Shown here: in pieces, positions 9,517 to 18,999 of the stretch | Position numbering within the stretch: position 1 is the first letter of the stretch | Layout: the number at the start of each line of letters is the position of its first letter | NCBI RefSeq assembly: GCF_024734895.1 | Contig: NZ_CP091430.1 | Coordinates: forward strand, 1,342,001-1,406,000 | Length of the DNA stretch: 64,000 nt | Reading direction: 5' to 3' | Origin: Paenibacillus spongiae | GTDB lineage: Bacteria > Bacillota > Bacilli > Paenibacillales > Paenibacillaceae | Notes under the pieces: model-generated | What the model saw: the letters and a program-made list of their open reading frames with translations, nothing else | Told to the model about the DNA's origin: nothing | Databases searched by the model: none | Made by a program: the position numbers and the translations under genes

Positions 9517-9549
9517 GACAAGCAGACCTACAGAGAGGAATGAACGATA

Positions 9550-10992
9550 ATGACCGTATTGAAAAACTGGATTGATGGCTCATGGGTAGATGCAGCTACA
9601 GAACGAACGGAGCCCGTCGTTAATCCGGCGACGGAAGAGATTCTGGCCTATGTGCCGCTGTCCACTTCGGAGGATGTTGACCGCGCCGTTCAAGCGGCGA
9701 AGCAGGCCTTCGGCACATGGAGCCGTACGCCCGTTCCACGACGTGCGCGCATCCTGTTTAAATATCAGCAGCTGCTGGTCGACAACTGGGATGAACTCGC
9801 CAAGCTGATTACCCGCGAGAATGGCAAAAGCGTCGCGGAAGCGCACGGGGAGGTGCAGCGCGGCATCGAATGCGTGGAGTTCGCCGCGGGCGCGCCTTCC
9901 CTCATGATGGGCAAGCAGCTGCCGGATATCGCATCCAACCTGGAATCGGGCATGTACCGTTACCCGATCGGCGTTGTCGGCGGGATTACGCCGTTCAACT
10001 TTCCGATGATGGTGCCCTGCTGGATGTTCCCGCTTGCGATTGCCTGCGGCAATACCTTCGTGCTGAAGCCATCGGAGCGTACGCCGCTGCTCGCGTGCCG
10101 GCTGGCGGAGCTGTTCCATGAAGCGGGCTTGCCGAGCGGCGTGCTGAACATCGTCCACGGCGCGCACGAAGTCGTGAATGGGATCCTGTCGCATCCTGAC
10201 GTGAAGGTTATCTCGTTCGTCGGCTCGCAGCCAGTGGCGGAGTATGTATATACAACGGCTTCAGCGCATGGCAAACGCGTTCAAGCTCTGGCCGGCGCGA
10301 AGAACCATTCGATCGTCATGCCTGACGCCGATTTGGATTTGGCGGTGAAGGAAGTCGTCAACGCGGCATTCGGCTCCGCCGGCGAGCGGTGCATGGCCTG
10401 CTCCGTCGTCGTGACGGTCGGCGATATCGGCGATGCTTTCGTACGGAAGCTGCAGGAAGCTGCCGATAAGATTACGATCGGGAACGGCATGGAAGAAGGC
10501 ACGTTCCTCGGTCCTGTCATCCGCGGCCCGCATAAAGAGCGGACGCTCAGCTACATCGAAACCGGGGAGAAAGAAGGCGCGCTTCTGCTCCGCGACGGAC
10601 GCAAGGACTCCGCTTCGCAAGGCGACGGTTATTTCGTCGGTCCGACCGTCTTCGATCACGTGCAGACGGATATGAAAATTTGGAAGGATGAAATATTCGC
10701 ACCTGTCCTGTCCGTCATCAGAGCGGATTCGTTGGAGGAAGCGATCGAAATATCCAACCGGTCGGAATTTGCCAACGGCGCCTGCCTGTTCACCTCGAAT
10801 GGAAGCAGCGTCCGTCAATTCCGCGAGACGATCGATGCCGGCATGCTCGGCATTAATTTGGGCGTCCCGGCGCCAATGGCGTTCTTCCCGTTCTCCGGCT
10901 GGAAGAAATCCTTCTACGGCGATTTGCACGCGAACGGCAGCGACGGCGTCGAATTTTACACGCGCAAAAAAATGGTGACCGCCCGCTGGTAA
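9550..10992 (+). CDS. iolA: Methylmalonate-semialdehyde dehydrogenase (CoA-acylating)
   Basis: A 480-residue aldehyde dehydrogenase, also called MmsA, converting malonic/methylmalonic semialdehyde to acetyl-/propionyl-CoA with NAD and CoA, the final step of the inositol route. The catalytic Cys is at residue 281 within AGERCMACS, and the family-typical [12 protein letters not shown] stretch is present. Start ATG follows AGAGGAATG at good spacing. Sits between iolC and iolG. Confidence 0.95.
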   Translation: MTVLKNWIDGSWVDAATERTEPVVNPATEEILAYVPLSTSEDVDRAVQAAKQAFGTWSRTPVPRRARILFKYQQLLVDNWDELAKLITRENGKSVAEAHGEVQRGIECVEFAAGAPSLMMGKQLPDIASNLESGMYRYPIGVVGGITPFNFPMMVPCWMFPLAIACGNTFVLKPSERTPLLACRLAELFHEAGLPSGVLNIVHGAHEVVNGILSHPDVKVISFVGSQPVAEYVYTTASAHGKRVQALAGAKNHSIVMPDADLDLAVKEVVNAAFGSAGERCMACSVVVTVGDIGDAFVRKLQEAADKITIGNGMEEGTFLGPVIRGPHKERTLSYIETGEKEGALLLRDGRKDSASQGDGYFVGPTVFDHVQTDMKIWKDEIFAPVLSVIRADSLEEAIEISNRSEFANGACLFTSNGSSVRQFRETIDAGMLGINLGVPAPMAFFPFSGWKKSFYGDLHANGSDGVEFYTRKKMVTARW

Positions 10993-11038
10993 TGCAGCGT
11001 CAACACGGCAGGACCGGACAAACGGGAGGAAGAGGATC

Positions 11039-12070
11039 ATGAAGAAAATAAAAATAGGGATTATCGGGGCGGGGCGGATCGGGAAAATCCACGCCGATAA
11101 TTTACTTCGTTTACCTGAAGCCGAGGTTGCGGCAATCAGCGATCTATATGCGGGTCCCGAGCTTGAGGCATGGGCGGAGGCCAGGGGAATAGCCAGGGTT
11201 ACCAAGGACAGCGGCTCGATTATAGACGATCCTGACATTAACGCCATCTTTATTTGCTCCTCTACGGACACGCATGTGCCGCTAATCAAGCAAGCTGCCG
11301 CAGCGGGCAAGCATATCTTCTGCGAGAAGCCGGTCAGTCTCGATATAGCCCAGACCGAGGAGGCATTGGAAGCGGTCAGACAAGCGGGCGTCCAGCTTCA
11401 GGTCGGCTTTAACCGCCGGTTCGATCATAATTTTAGGCGCGTTCGCGAGCTGGTCGAGACGGGTGAGGTGGGTGAAGCGCATGTCGTGAAGATTACGTCG
11501 CGGGATCCGAATCCGCCGCATCCCGATTACATCAAAGTATCCGGCGGCATCTTTATCGATATGATGATTCACGACTTCGACATGGCCAGGTTCCTGACCG
11601 GCGATGAGGTTGAAGAGGTATATGCCCAAGGAGCGGTGCGCATCGATCCGATCTTCGCCGAGCATGAGGATGTCGATACGGCGATCGTCACGCTCAAATT
11701 CCGCGGCGGCGCGTTAGGCGTCATCGACAACAGCCGTCAGGCGGTCTACGGCTACGATCAGCGCGTTGAGGTATTTGGCTCCAAGGGCAGCGTGAATGTG
11801 ACGAACGATCATCCGAATACGGCTGAGATCAGCACGTCCTCAGGGATAATGCGGGACAAGCCGCTGCACTTCTTTCTGGAGCGGTACAATGATGCCTATG
11901 TGCGGGAGACGAGGTTGTTTATTGAATGTCTGCTGAGCGGCAAGCCGCTGCCTGTGACGGGGAGCGATGCGCTGCAGGCGGAACGGATCGCATTGGCGGC
12001 CAAGCTGTCCAGCCGGTTGAACCGGCCGGTCAAACTAAGCGAGCTAGGAGGAGCGACATGTCAGAATTAA
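11039..12070 (+). CDS. iolG: Inositol 2-dehydrogenase
   Basis: A 343-residue GFO/IDH/MocA oxidoreductase oxidising myo-inositol to 2-keto-myo-inositol with NAD. The Rossmann motif G10-A-G-R-I-G15 and the catalytic EKPV lysine (residue 97) are clear, as is the downstream DMMIHDFD metal-free active-site region. Ribosome site GGGAGGAAG. The last 13 bases overlap iolB. Some family members act on chiro- or scyllo-inositol, so the exact isomer preference is not certain. Confidence 0.93.
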   Translation: MKKIKIGIIGAGRIGKIHADNLLRLPEAEVAAISDLYAGPELEAWAEARGIARVTKDSGSIIDDPDINAIFICSSTDTHVPLIKQAAAAGKHIFCEKPVSLDIAQTEEALEAVRQAGVQLQVGFNRRFDHNFRRVRELVETGEVGEAHVVKITSRDPNPPHPDYIKVSGGIFIDMMIHDFDMARFLTGDEVEEVYAQGAVRIDPIFAEHEDVDTAIVTLKFRGGALGVIDNSRQAVYGYDQRVEVFGSKGSVNVTNDHPNTAEISTSSGIMRDKPLHFFLERYNDAYVRETRLFIECLLSGKPLPVTGSDALQAERIALAAKLSSRLNRPVKLSELGGATCQN

Positions 12071-12873
12071 TCGTCAAGCCGGCCGCAATCCCAGGCCCGG
12101 ATGGGACCGTGCTTACGGTAACGCCGGAATCCGCAGGGTGGAGCCATGTAGGGTTTCAGGTGGTGAAGCTGCAGGAAGGACAATCGTACCGGCGGGAAAC
12201 CGGCGAACAGGAGGTTTGTCTTGTTCTGCTAAGCGGCAGGGCGGACGTCCATACGGAGACGCAGAAGTGGGACAACATCGGACAGCGAATGAACGTATTC
12301 GAGAAAATCCCTCCTTACTCGGTCTATGTTCCGGCAGGCGACCGACTTGAAGTGGGTGCCTTGACGGAGCTTGAATTGGCGGTTTGTGCCGCGCCCGGCA
12401 ACCAAGGAGGCGGCGAAGCCCGACTGATCCCGCCGGCTGCGGTTGGCGTGGAGATGCGCGGATACGGCCATATCGAACGCCGGATTCATAACATTTTGCC
12501 GGAGAGCGAGAAGGCGGACAGCTTGCTGGTGGTGGAAGTGTTCACGCCGGAAGGCCACTGGTCGAGCTACCCTCCGCATAAGCATGACCGGGACGCGCTG
12601 CCGGACGAGTCGCTGCTGGAGGAAACGTACTATTATCACGTGCAGCCGCGGCAGGGCTTCGCGATCCAGCGCGTCTACACCGACGACCGGACGCTGGATG
12701 AGACATTAGCTGTAAGAGACGGCGAGACCGTATTGGTGCCGAAGGGTTACCATCCGGTAAGCGCGCCCCCCGGATATGAAGTGTACTATTTGAACGTGAT
12801 GGCCGGCCCGGCGCGCACGTGGAAATTCCATAATGATCCGGACCATGCGTGGATTATGCAGCCGCGCGGGTGA
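12058..12873 (+). CDS. iolB: 5-deoxy-glucuronate isomerase
   Basis: A 271-residue cupin-type isomerase converting 5-deoxy-glucuronate to 5-dehydro-2-deoxygluconate, the substrate of IolC. The ATG at 12058, behind TAGGAGGAG, gives MSELIVKP and the length I remember for B. subtilis IolB; longer in-frame extensions run through iolG and are not likely. Cupin metal-site residues include YPPHKHD and EETYYYH. It overlaps iolG by 13 bases. Confidence 0.94.
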   Translation: MSELIVKPAAIPGPDGTVLTVTPESAGWSHVGFQVVKLQEGQSYRRETGEQEVCLVLLSGRADVHTETQKWDNIGQRMNVFEKIPPYSVYVPAGDRLEVGALTELELAVCAAPGNQGGGEARLIPPAAVGVEMRGYGHIERRIHNILPESEKADSLLVVEVFTPEGHWSSYPPHKHDRDALPDESLLEETYYYHVQPRQGFAIQRVYTDDRTLDETLAVRDGETVLVPKGYHPVSAPPGYEVYYLNVMAGPARTWKFHNDPDHAWIMQPRG

Positions 12874-12949
12874 CCGGCGGTTGCAACTTGGCTTCCATCC
12901 CCACATAATGAGAGGTACGTAGATTTGGACTAATGAACGGGTGGATGAG

Positions 12950-13987
12950 ATGTCGAATGCAACGATATATGATATAGCCCGCGAAGCCGGCGTGTCGATC
13001 GCGACCGTCTCGCAAGTGATTAACGGAAAGGGAAAGATCAGCGACAAGCGGCGGCAAGAGATCTACCGTATTATGGAGGAGCTGAATTACCGCCCAAGCG
13101 TCATTGCGTCCGCATTAACCGGCAAGAGCACGTTTACGCTGGGGCTGCTCATTCCGGATATATCGAATCCCTTCTTTGCGGAGATGGCCAGAGCCGTCGA
13201 GGATTGCGGCAGCCGCAGCAAGTACAGTCTGGTCATATGCAGTACGGACAACAAGGACGAGAAGGTGAGCGGTTATTTGGAGCTGCTGCAGCAGAAGAGC
13301 GTCGATGGCATCATTATCGGCACCGGCGTCGAGGATCGGGATCTTTTGACCCCGCTGCTTCACAAATCGATTCCGATCGTCATGATCGCCAGGGAAATGC
13401 CGGGCATTCAGCTGCCTACCGTCATCGTTGACGATTATGCAGGCGGGAAGAAAGCGGCCGAGCATCTGCTCGGGCTCCGGCATAGAAGCATGGCGATTAT
13501 TACGGAGCCGACCAAGGTAAGCAGCAGCCGGGAAAGACTCCGCGGATTTAGAGACGCGATCATGAGTCAAGGCTTAGAGCTGCCCGACGAGATGGTGAAG
13601 AAGACCGGGGAGAATTTATTGAAGGACGGCAAAAGCAGGGCGCTCGAGCTGCTTGCGGGTTCTAATCCGCCCTCGGCGATTTTCTGCTGCAACGACCTGA
13701 TTGCCATCGGCACGCTTCAGGCGGCCAAGGAGCTTGGTATTCGGGTACCCGAGCAGCTGTCGATCGTCGGTTTCGACAACACGATTCTGGCATCCGTAAC
13801 GGAACCGGCGCTGACAACCATTTCGCAGCCGACCGAGAAGATGGGCAGCATTGCGGTAGAAACGCTGATACGCTTATTGGAAGGAGACTCCACGGCGGAA
13901 GAGCAAGCCCGGACTATTCTAACGCCGGAGCTGGTCATCCGGAGCTCGACAGCCTCAGCCTTCGCGGGGAGTGAGGCCCATCCTTGA
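12950..13987 (+). CDS. LacI-family transcriptional regulator of the iol operon
   Basis: A 345-residue regulator with an N-terminal LacI helix-turn-helix (TIYDIAREAGVSIATVSQV) and a periplasmic-binding-like sugar sensor domain (GLLIPDISNPFFAEM; IFCCNDLIAIG). ATG at 12950 is chosen because LacI proteins begin just before this helix; a GTG at 12941 is possible. It is the last gene of the iol cluster and probably binds the two GGTTAAGCGCTT palindromes upstream of iolD. In B. subtilis the iol operon is controlled by the DeoR-type IolR, so this is a different control scheme. Confidence 0.92.
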   Translation: MSNATIYDIAREAGVSIATVSQVINGKGKISDKRRQEIYRIMEELNYRPSVIASALTGKSTFTLGLLIPDISNPFFAEMARAVEDCGSRSKYSLVICSTDNKDEKVSGYLELLQQKSVDGIIIGTGVEDRDLLTPLLHKSIPIVMIAREMPGIQLPTVIVDDYAGGKKAAEHLLGLRHRSMAIITEPTKVSSSRERLRGFRDAIMSQGLELPDEMVKKTGENLLKDGKSRALELLAGSNPPSAIFCCNDLIAIGTLQAAKELGIRVPEQLSIVGFDNTILASVTEPALTTISQPTEKMGSIAVETLIRLLEGDSTAEEQARTILTPELVIRSSTASAFAGSEAHP

Positions 13988-14058
13988 GCAGGCATGGGAT
14001 TAATCCGGGCTCGGGACCGCGACCGGCGGGATCTGAGATCGAGCTATAAGTACCTTAA

Positions 14059-14095
14059 GGCTTCGGAGATGGTTATTCATCTCCGGAGTCTTTTT
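14059..14095 (+). terminator. Terminator of the iol operon
   Basis: GGCTTCGGAGATG pairs with CATCTCCGGAGTC around GTTATT and is followed by five T. Confidence 0.88.
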
Positions 14096-14150
14096 GTTAT
14101 GCGCCGCATAAAAGTGCGGTTGAAAAAATAACGCAAATGTTTTTCATATT

Positions 14151-14194
14151 ATGTGATTTATTTCACATACATGATTTGGATAAGGGGGTATAGT
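14151..14194 (+). promoter_or_regulatory. Fnr/Crp-type site and -10 element of doxX
   Basis: ATGTGATTTATTTCACAT (14151–14168) is a perfect TGTGA-N6-TCACA palindrome. A -10 hexamer TATAGT lies at 14189–14194. With a start point about seven bases downstream, the palindrome is centred near -41.5, the class II activator position. In Firmicutes this motif is bound by Fnr under oxygen limitation. Confidence 0.65.
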
Positions 14195-14278
14195 GAAAGT
14201 GTGATCAGGAAGTAATCAAGCAGCTTGAACAACCTGCAAGCAATGCACCTTTTTTAAAATACAAAGGAGTGTATGGTC

Positions 14279-14821
14279 ATGATGAAATTTTGGAGAGAAA
14301 ATGTGTATGCAGCCGGCGTACTGCTTATCTTTCGGGTGTATCTGGGCTGGCAATGGATGACGGCAGGGATCCACAAGCTGACGGGCGGATTCGACGCCAC
14401 AGGGTATTTGAAGGGAGCAGTCGCCAAACCGGTCATGGACAAAGCGACGAATGAACTTGTTTACCCAACCTTCACCGGATTTCTTGAACACTTCGCGCTG
14501 CCGAATGCAAAAATATTCAATATTGTCATCCCGATCGGTGAGACGCTGGTCGGCCTGGGACTTATCTTGGGAGCTCTAACGACGGCGGCGGCATTCTTCG
14601 GACTGCTTATGAACTTCATGTTCCTGTTTGCCGGAACGATCAGCACGAATCCTTGGATGGTCCTCATCGGGACAATCGTCCTGGCGGGAGGAATCAATGC
14701 CGGCAAATTCGGCGTCGACTATTACCTGCTGCCGCTGCTGCGCAAGCTGTTCCACAAGAAAGACAACAAGAATGACGGCGCGGATGCAGGGAAGGGCATA
14801 AATACACCTGCACATATATAG
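14279..14821 (+). CDS. DoxX-family membrane protein
   Basis: A 180-residue protein with four predicted hydrophobic helices and the DoxX-type N-terminal LLIFRVYLGWQWMTAGIHKLTGG. An AAGGAG nine bases before the ATG at 14279 supports that start; ATG at 14273 is too close. DoxX relatives are linked to quinone or thiol redox reactions at the membrane, but the role here is not known. The gene stands alone behind an Fnr-type promoter, which suggests a redox or oxygen-limited function. The C-terminus is a short charged, cytoplasmic-looking tail. Confidence 0.88.
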   Translation: MMKFWRENVYAAGVLLIFRVYLGWQWMTAGIHKLTGGFDATGYLKGAVAKPVMDKATNELVYPTFTGFLEHFALPNAKIFNIVIPIGETLVGLGLILGALTTAAAFFGLLMNFMFLFAGTISTNPWMVLIGTIVLAGGINAGKFGVDYYLLPLLRKLFHKKDNKNDGADAGKGINTPAHI

Positions 14822-14987
14822 ACGCTAGATTGCAACCGGATGCGGGGACGGCTCATAAGCCGTCTCCGTTTTCTTGATAGGAATGAATCGAAGCACCCGC
14901 TGGCGCAGGGTGTTTCTTCTTTTTTGGACGAACGCTGCATAAGCTTGGAAAGGGGATGCGGACGAAGTGTGGAAGGGGGATCGCCGC

Positions 14988-15851
14988 ATGTCAAGATGGG
15001 GTAGAAGAGGATGGCGCAGCCGCCGCCGGCCCAAGGGGAAGAAGCTGAGCCGCGGGAAAGTGTTTCTAATTATAACGCTCGTCGGTTTGTTTTTCTTGTT
15101 CCAATTCTTTATTTTCATCGAACGGAACCTGCGCGAGCCGCTGATGCATGTTGCGATGATCAGGGTAAAACAGGTTGCTACCCAGGCGATTAATAAATCC
15201 ATAACGGAGCAGGTCGCACACCAGACGGATGCCGCCGAGAAGCTGATCGACTGGAAGACGAACGCAAGCGGCAAAATCTCCGGCTTTATGCTGAACTATG
15301 CGGAGCACATGCGAATAACATCCCAGACCATCGATACCGTACAGGGGACATTGACCGAGCTGGGCGACATTCCGGAGCATATTCCGATCGGCCGGGCTCT
15401 TAACAGTGCGATTATTACATCCTTCGGACCTCGTGTGCCGGTCAAATTCGAACCGCTCGGGGCGGTGAAGGTCGATTTGAATACGAGGCAGAAGGATGCC
15501 GGCATCAATATGATCTTGGTTGAAGTATATATGAGGATCACGGCGGAGGTATCCATCATCATTCCATTCGACACAAGGCCTGAGCTGGTGGAGACGGAGA
15601 TCCCGATTTCCTATTTGCTCGTTGTAGGCGATGTGCCGATGTATTATTACGATAACAAAGGCAACCCGGTCGGCGATTCGGCTCCGGGAGCGCCGAACAT
15701 TTCCCTGCCGATCGAGCCCGGCATGAACGGCGTAACGACAAGCCCGCCGGCGGAGGTTAAGCCGGCCGAGCCCGGAACCGAGGAGCAAGGCGGCAATGAG
15801 GGGGCAGGATCGGGGGAGATCCAGCAACCGAATACGTCTGAAGTAAAATGA
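14988..15851 (+). CDS. yunB: Sporulation protein YunB
   Basis: A 287-residue protein with a very basic N-terminus (WGRRGWRSRRRPKGKK), one transmembrane helix (about residues 26–46, VFLIITLVGLFFLFQFFIF) and the YunB domain, ending in a disordered Pro/Glu-rich tail. ATG at 14988 follows AAGGGGG; an upstream GTG at 14967 is less well placed. In B. subtilis yunB is a sigma-E-dependent sporulation gene next to lytH, as here, though here the two genes converge. The tail is longer than I would expect. Confidence 0.92.
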   Translation: MSRWGRRGWRSRRRPKGKKLSRGKVFLIITLVGLFFLFQFFIFIERNLREPLMHVAMIRVKQVATQAINKSITEQVAHQTDAAEKLIDWKTNASGKISGFMLNYAEHMRITSQTIDTVQGTLTELGDIPEHIPIGRALNSAIITSFGPRVPVKFEPLGAVKVDLNTRQKDAGINMILVEVYMRITAEVSIIIPFDTRPELVETEIPISYLLVVGDVPMYYYDNKGNPVGDSAPGAPNISLPIEPGMNGVTTSPPAEVKPAEPGTEEQGGNEGAGSGEIQQPNTSEVK

Positions 15852-15853
15852 AA

Positions 15854-15892
15854 AAACGGCAGCAAAGCACAGTACTGCGCTTTGCTGCCGTT
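15854..15892. terminator. Bidirectional terminator between yunB and lytH
   Basis: AACGGCAGCAAAGCA pairs with TGC(G)CTTTGCTGCCGTT; A run on the left serves lytH on the minus strand and T-rich sequence on the right serves yunB. Confidence 0.85.
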
Positions 15893-15910
15893 CCTTTCTG
15901 GATGGAATGT

Positions 15911-16984
15911 CTAACGCCGTTTGAGGCGGCGCCGTTCCTCGTTTTCCCATTGCCGGAGCATCGGATACGGATCGAAGGACCACTCGATCAATCCCCGGTC
16001 GCGGTAGACGCCATAATGAAGATGCGGGGGAAACTTGCCCTGCGTGCCGGGCTTGCCGTAACCTGAGCTTCCAACCCAGCCGATTGGCTGGCCGGGCTTC
16101 ACGATCGTGCCTACGGAGATGTTCTTGTCATAGCCTGAAAGATGGCCGTAATAATGATATACATTGTTCAAGTCCCGTATTCCCAGCCGCCAGCCGCCGT
16201 AAGGATTCCAGCCCTTTACTTCGACGATGCCGTAGCAGGTGCTGCGGACGGGAACGCCATGATTGGCGAATATGTCCGTTCCTTCGTGAATCCGGTAGCC
16301 GCCCCAGCTGCGTTTGGTCCCCCATGTTCCCTTATAGGAATAATTGTTTCCAACAGGTACAGGGAAGGCATGCTCGAACAGGTCGAGCTGCCCGTACGCG
16401 GCGTAGATGCGGGAAAACTGTCGGATTCGCTGGACTGCCCGGCTATTGTGATAATACTGCCATACTCCGATTGAGAAGTCGTCCTCGGACGGGCCGAATT
16501 TCATGAGATGACTGGCGACAGCGTAGAGCAGGTCGGAGTCGCTGGTGCGTTTGGCCAGACCGTCGCCGTCGCCGTCCTTGCCGGCGCCGCTGAACCAGCG
16601 GATCGAGAGCGGGAATTGATCTTCGTCGTCGGGGTTTAACAGGCCGGTCCATTGGGACGGCGTCATATAGATGCCGATCCATTCCCCAAGCTGCTGCCGC
16701 GATTTTGACCGGGCCTTCGTGATCGTACGCTCATATTGATCGATGGCCGCAAGCCTGTACCAGGGGATACCGCTTATGGCGCTCATCTGGTCAAAGAGCT
16801 CCCTTCGTTTATCGAACGCCTGGCTGCTATTGCCGGTGCTTGCGCTCCCTGACGCACGATTAACGGGGGTATTGGCTTTGGCTGGAGCCTGCGCATGAGC
16901 GGATTCTGCGCCAAGGCCGAGCGATGTCAGCAAGCCGATCGTGCAAGCGATAAGCATCGTGCGGCGAATATGGGTGCATTTCAT
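15911..16984 (-). CDS. lytH: LytH-type M23 peptidoglycan endopeptidase (sporulation)
   Basis: A 357-residue exported protein. A signal peptide (about residues 1–32, ending AHAQA) is followed by a helical region resembling a lytic-transglycosylase fold (about 70–205: SGIPWYRLAAIDQYER) and a C-terminal M23 metallopeptidase domain with zinc ligands H233 and D237 (HEGTD) and H323 of HLH at 321–323. B. subtilis LytH trims L-Ala side chains of spore cortex peptidoglycan; the neighbours yunB and lipA match that locus. Expected in the spore envelope compartment. Confidence 0.9.
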   Translation of the reverse strand: MKCTHIRRTMLIACTIGLLTSLGLGAESAHAQAPAKANTPVNRASGSASTGNSSQAFDKRRELFDQMSAISGIPWYRLAAIDQYERTITKARSKSRQQLGEWIGIYMTPSQWTGLLNPDDEDQFPLSIRWFSGAGKDGDGDGLAKRTSDSDLLYAVASHLMKFGPSEDDFSIGVWQYYHNSRAVQRIRQFSRIYAAYGQLDLFEHAFPVPVGNNYSYKGTWGTKRSWGGYRIHEGTDIFANHGVPVRSTCYGIVEVKGWNPYGGWRLGIRDLNNVYHYYGHLSGYDKNISVGTIVKPGQPIGWVGSSGYGKPGTQGKFPPHLHYGVYRDRGLIEWSFDPYPMLRQWENEERRRLKRR

Positions 16985-17097
16985 TCAGGTCACCTCTAGG
17001 AAGAAACGTTCACCTGTATCATCCGCAAAATAATTGGTTTTTATCCGAAACGTGCTATAATAAGACGCAGGAATGAACAGAAAGTAGGTATGCCATC

Positions 17098-17991
17098 ATG
17101 AAGACCTTGCAGAAGCCGGAACGCAAACCGGACTGGCTCAAAATCAAGCTGACAACAGGCGGCAACTACGCCGAGATTAAAGATATGATGAGTTCGAAGA
17201 AGCTGCATACGGTATGCGAGGAAGCCCGCTGTCCGAATATTTACGAATGCTGGGCGAACCGTACGGCAACCTTTATGATATTGGGCGATATTTGTACCCG
17301 CGCTTGCCGCTTCTGTGCGGTGAAGACGGGAATGCCCACCGAGCTAGACCTGCAGGAGCCGGAGCGCGTTGCGGAAGCGGCGCAGCAGATGGGACTTCAG
17401 CACTGCGTTGTCACGTCCGTAGCACGCGATGACTTGAAGGACGGCGGAGCTTCGATCTTCGCGGCAACGATCAAGGCGATTCGCAAAGAACTGCCATTAT
17501 GCAGCGTTGAGGTGCTCATACCGGATTTCATGGGCAATTGGGAAGCACTGCAAGTGGTCATGGACGCCAAGCCGGACATACTGAACCATAATATCGAAAC
17601 CGTGAAGCGGCTATCCAATCGCGTCCGCGCCAAGGCCAAATACGATCGTTCGCTGGAGCTGCTTAAGCAGGCCAAAGCAATGCAGCCTAACATTCCGACC
17701 AAGTCGAGCATTATGCTTGGCGTCGGCGAAACCTTCGAAGAAATATTGGAAGCGATGGACGACTTGCGTGCTGTGGACTGCGATATTTTGACACTGGGTC
17801 AATATTTGCAGCCGACGCGCAATCATCTTGCGATCGATCGATACGTTCATCCGGATGAATTTGCCAAATTGAAAGAAGAAGGACTGCGGCGCGGCTTCAG
17901 CCACGTGGAGTCCGGCCCGCTTGTCCGCAGTTCCTATCACGCGCATGAGCAGGTACAGTCAGCGAGCGAGGCTAAATCGGCTTCTATGTAG
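17098..17991 (+). CDS. lipA: Lipoyl synthase
   Basis: A 297-residue radical-SAM enzyme that inserts two sulfur atoms into octanoyl-protein to form lipoyl cofactor. Both iron-sulfur cluster motifs are intact: the auxiliary set C40, C45, C51 ([12 protein letters not shown]) and the radical-SAM set C66, C70, C73 (CTRACRFC). The C-terminal R-S-S-Y ligand region (LVRSSYHA) is present. It is divergent from lytH and followed 18 bases later by yutD, probably as an operon. Confidence 0.97.
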   Translation: MKTLQKPERKPDWLKIKLTTGGNYAEIKDMMSSKKLHTVCEEARCPNIYECWANRTATFMILGDICTRACRFCAVKTGMPTELDLQEPERVAEAAQQMGLQHCVVTSVARDDLKDGGASIFAATIKAIRKELPLCSVEVLIPDFMGNWEALQVVMDAKPDILNHNIETVKRLSNRVRAKAKYDRSLELLKQAKAMQPNIPTKSSIMLGVGETFEEILEAMDDLRAVDCDILTLGQYLQPTRNHLAIDRYVHPDEFAKLKEEGLRRGFSHVESGPLVRSSYHAHEQVQSASEAKSASM

Positions 17992-18009
17992 AAGGGGTGA
18001 CATGCAGCT

Positions 18010-18780
18010 TTGATCCATATCGGCGGGAGATCCTATGAACTTGTTCACGATCACAAAAACGGATGGAATCCCGAGGCGTTCCGCGACCGTTACAGCGACG
18101 TGCTGGAACGTTACGATTACGTCATCGGCGACTGGGGCTATAATCAACTGCGGCTAAAAGGATTCTTTCGCGATAATCACCCGAAAGCGACTCCGGGCAG
18201 CACGATTTCGGGTTTGGTCGATTACATTAACGAATACTGCAATTTCGGCTGCGCTTATTTCGTGTTGTTGAAGCATCCGGGCGGCAGGCAGGATGGCGGC
18301 GAGGACGACATCGATCTGGATGCGGCCGAGTTCCAGGACTCTGACCGGCCGGAAGGCGAGAATGGAGATGGCGAGGTCGCTTACGATGCGGCGTCGGCTC
18401 CCGTAGCTGCGGCTTCGGAAGGCGAAGAGGCTGTGAAGCGCGAGCATATCCGGGCCGTACCGCGTAACCATCGCGAGCAGCGGCGGGATTACGGTCGTTC
18501 GCACCCGAACCGGAAGGATCACAATCGCGATTCGGATAAGGAGACCGCAAGCGGCGGCCGCAAGGCGCATAAGGATCGCGATCGAGAGCATGACAAGGAT
18601 CGCGACAAGGAGAGCGCACGTCCGCCCCGCCAGCATGGAGGCGATCGTCCGCAGCAGGGAGCGCGTCCGAAGAAGCAGCAATTCCCTTCTGCCAAGGCTC
18701 CCGTGGCGGCTGCGTCCGAGACGCCTGCGACGGCTCAGGCTCCGCGCGGCGGCAAGGATTCCGGCAGCCACAAGAGCTAG
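18010..18780 (+). CDS. yutD: YutD-family protein with long charged tail
   Basis: A 256-residue protein starting at TTG after AAGGGGTGA. Residues 1–92 form a complete YutD domain (YDYVIGDWGYNQLRLKGFF; EYCNFGCAYFVL). The remaining 160 residues are low-complexity: an acidic stretch, then repeated Arg/Asp/Lys/His segments (DRDREHDKDRDK) and a Pro/Ala/Lys end. The B. subtilis protein, about 100 residues from memory, lacks this tail. The domain has no established biochemical role. Position after lipA matches B. subtilis. Confidence 0.9.
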   Translation: MIHIGGRSYELVHDHKNGWNPEAFRDRYSDVLERYDYVIGDWGYNQLRLKGFFRDNHPKATPGSTISGLVDYINEYCNFGCAYFVLLKHPGGRQDGGEDDIDLDAAEFQDSDRPEGENGDGEVAYDAASAPVAAASEGEEAVKREHIRAVPRNHREQRRDYGRSHPNRKDHNRDSDKETASGGRKAHKDRDREHDKDRDKESARPPRQHGGDRPQQGARPKKQQFPSAKAPVAAASETPATAQAPRGGKDSGSHKS

Positions 18781-18832
18781 AAGAGCTTTCTTCTGCAGCA
18801 GTTGATCGGCAGACTTATAATCTTGAACTGCG

Positions 18833-18880
18833 ACCCGAAAGACGTACACTTGAATAAAGTGTTTGTCTTTCGGGTTTTTG
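18833..18880 (+). terminator. Terminator of lipA–yutD
   Basis: ACCCGAAAGAC pairs with GTCTTTCGGGT, followed by five T. Confidence 0.85.
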
Positions 18881-18912
18881 TATTGCCGCGCCGGAATGAA
18901 CAGGCAACATAC

Positions 18913-18960
18913 AAAGGGCAGTCCCTCTGTCATATTCGATGACGTCAGGGACTGCCCTTT
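18913..18960 (-). terminator. Terminator of the nadK–ABC exporter unit
   Basis: AAAGGGCAGTCCCT pairs with AGGGACTGCCCTTT around a 20-base loop, 40 bases beyond the end of the minus-strand exporter gene. Little T-run on the minus side, so efficiency is uncertain. Confidence 0.65.
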
Positions 18961-18999
18961 ATGGATCTGGCTGGCCAATACAATAGGCTCTGATCCGCC

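Noticed and set aside
11926-12057. N-terminal extension of iolB
   Set aside because: It lies inside iolG in another frame; the ATG at 12058 has a strong ribosome site and gives the family length.
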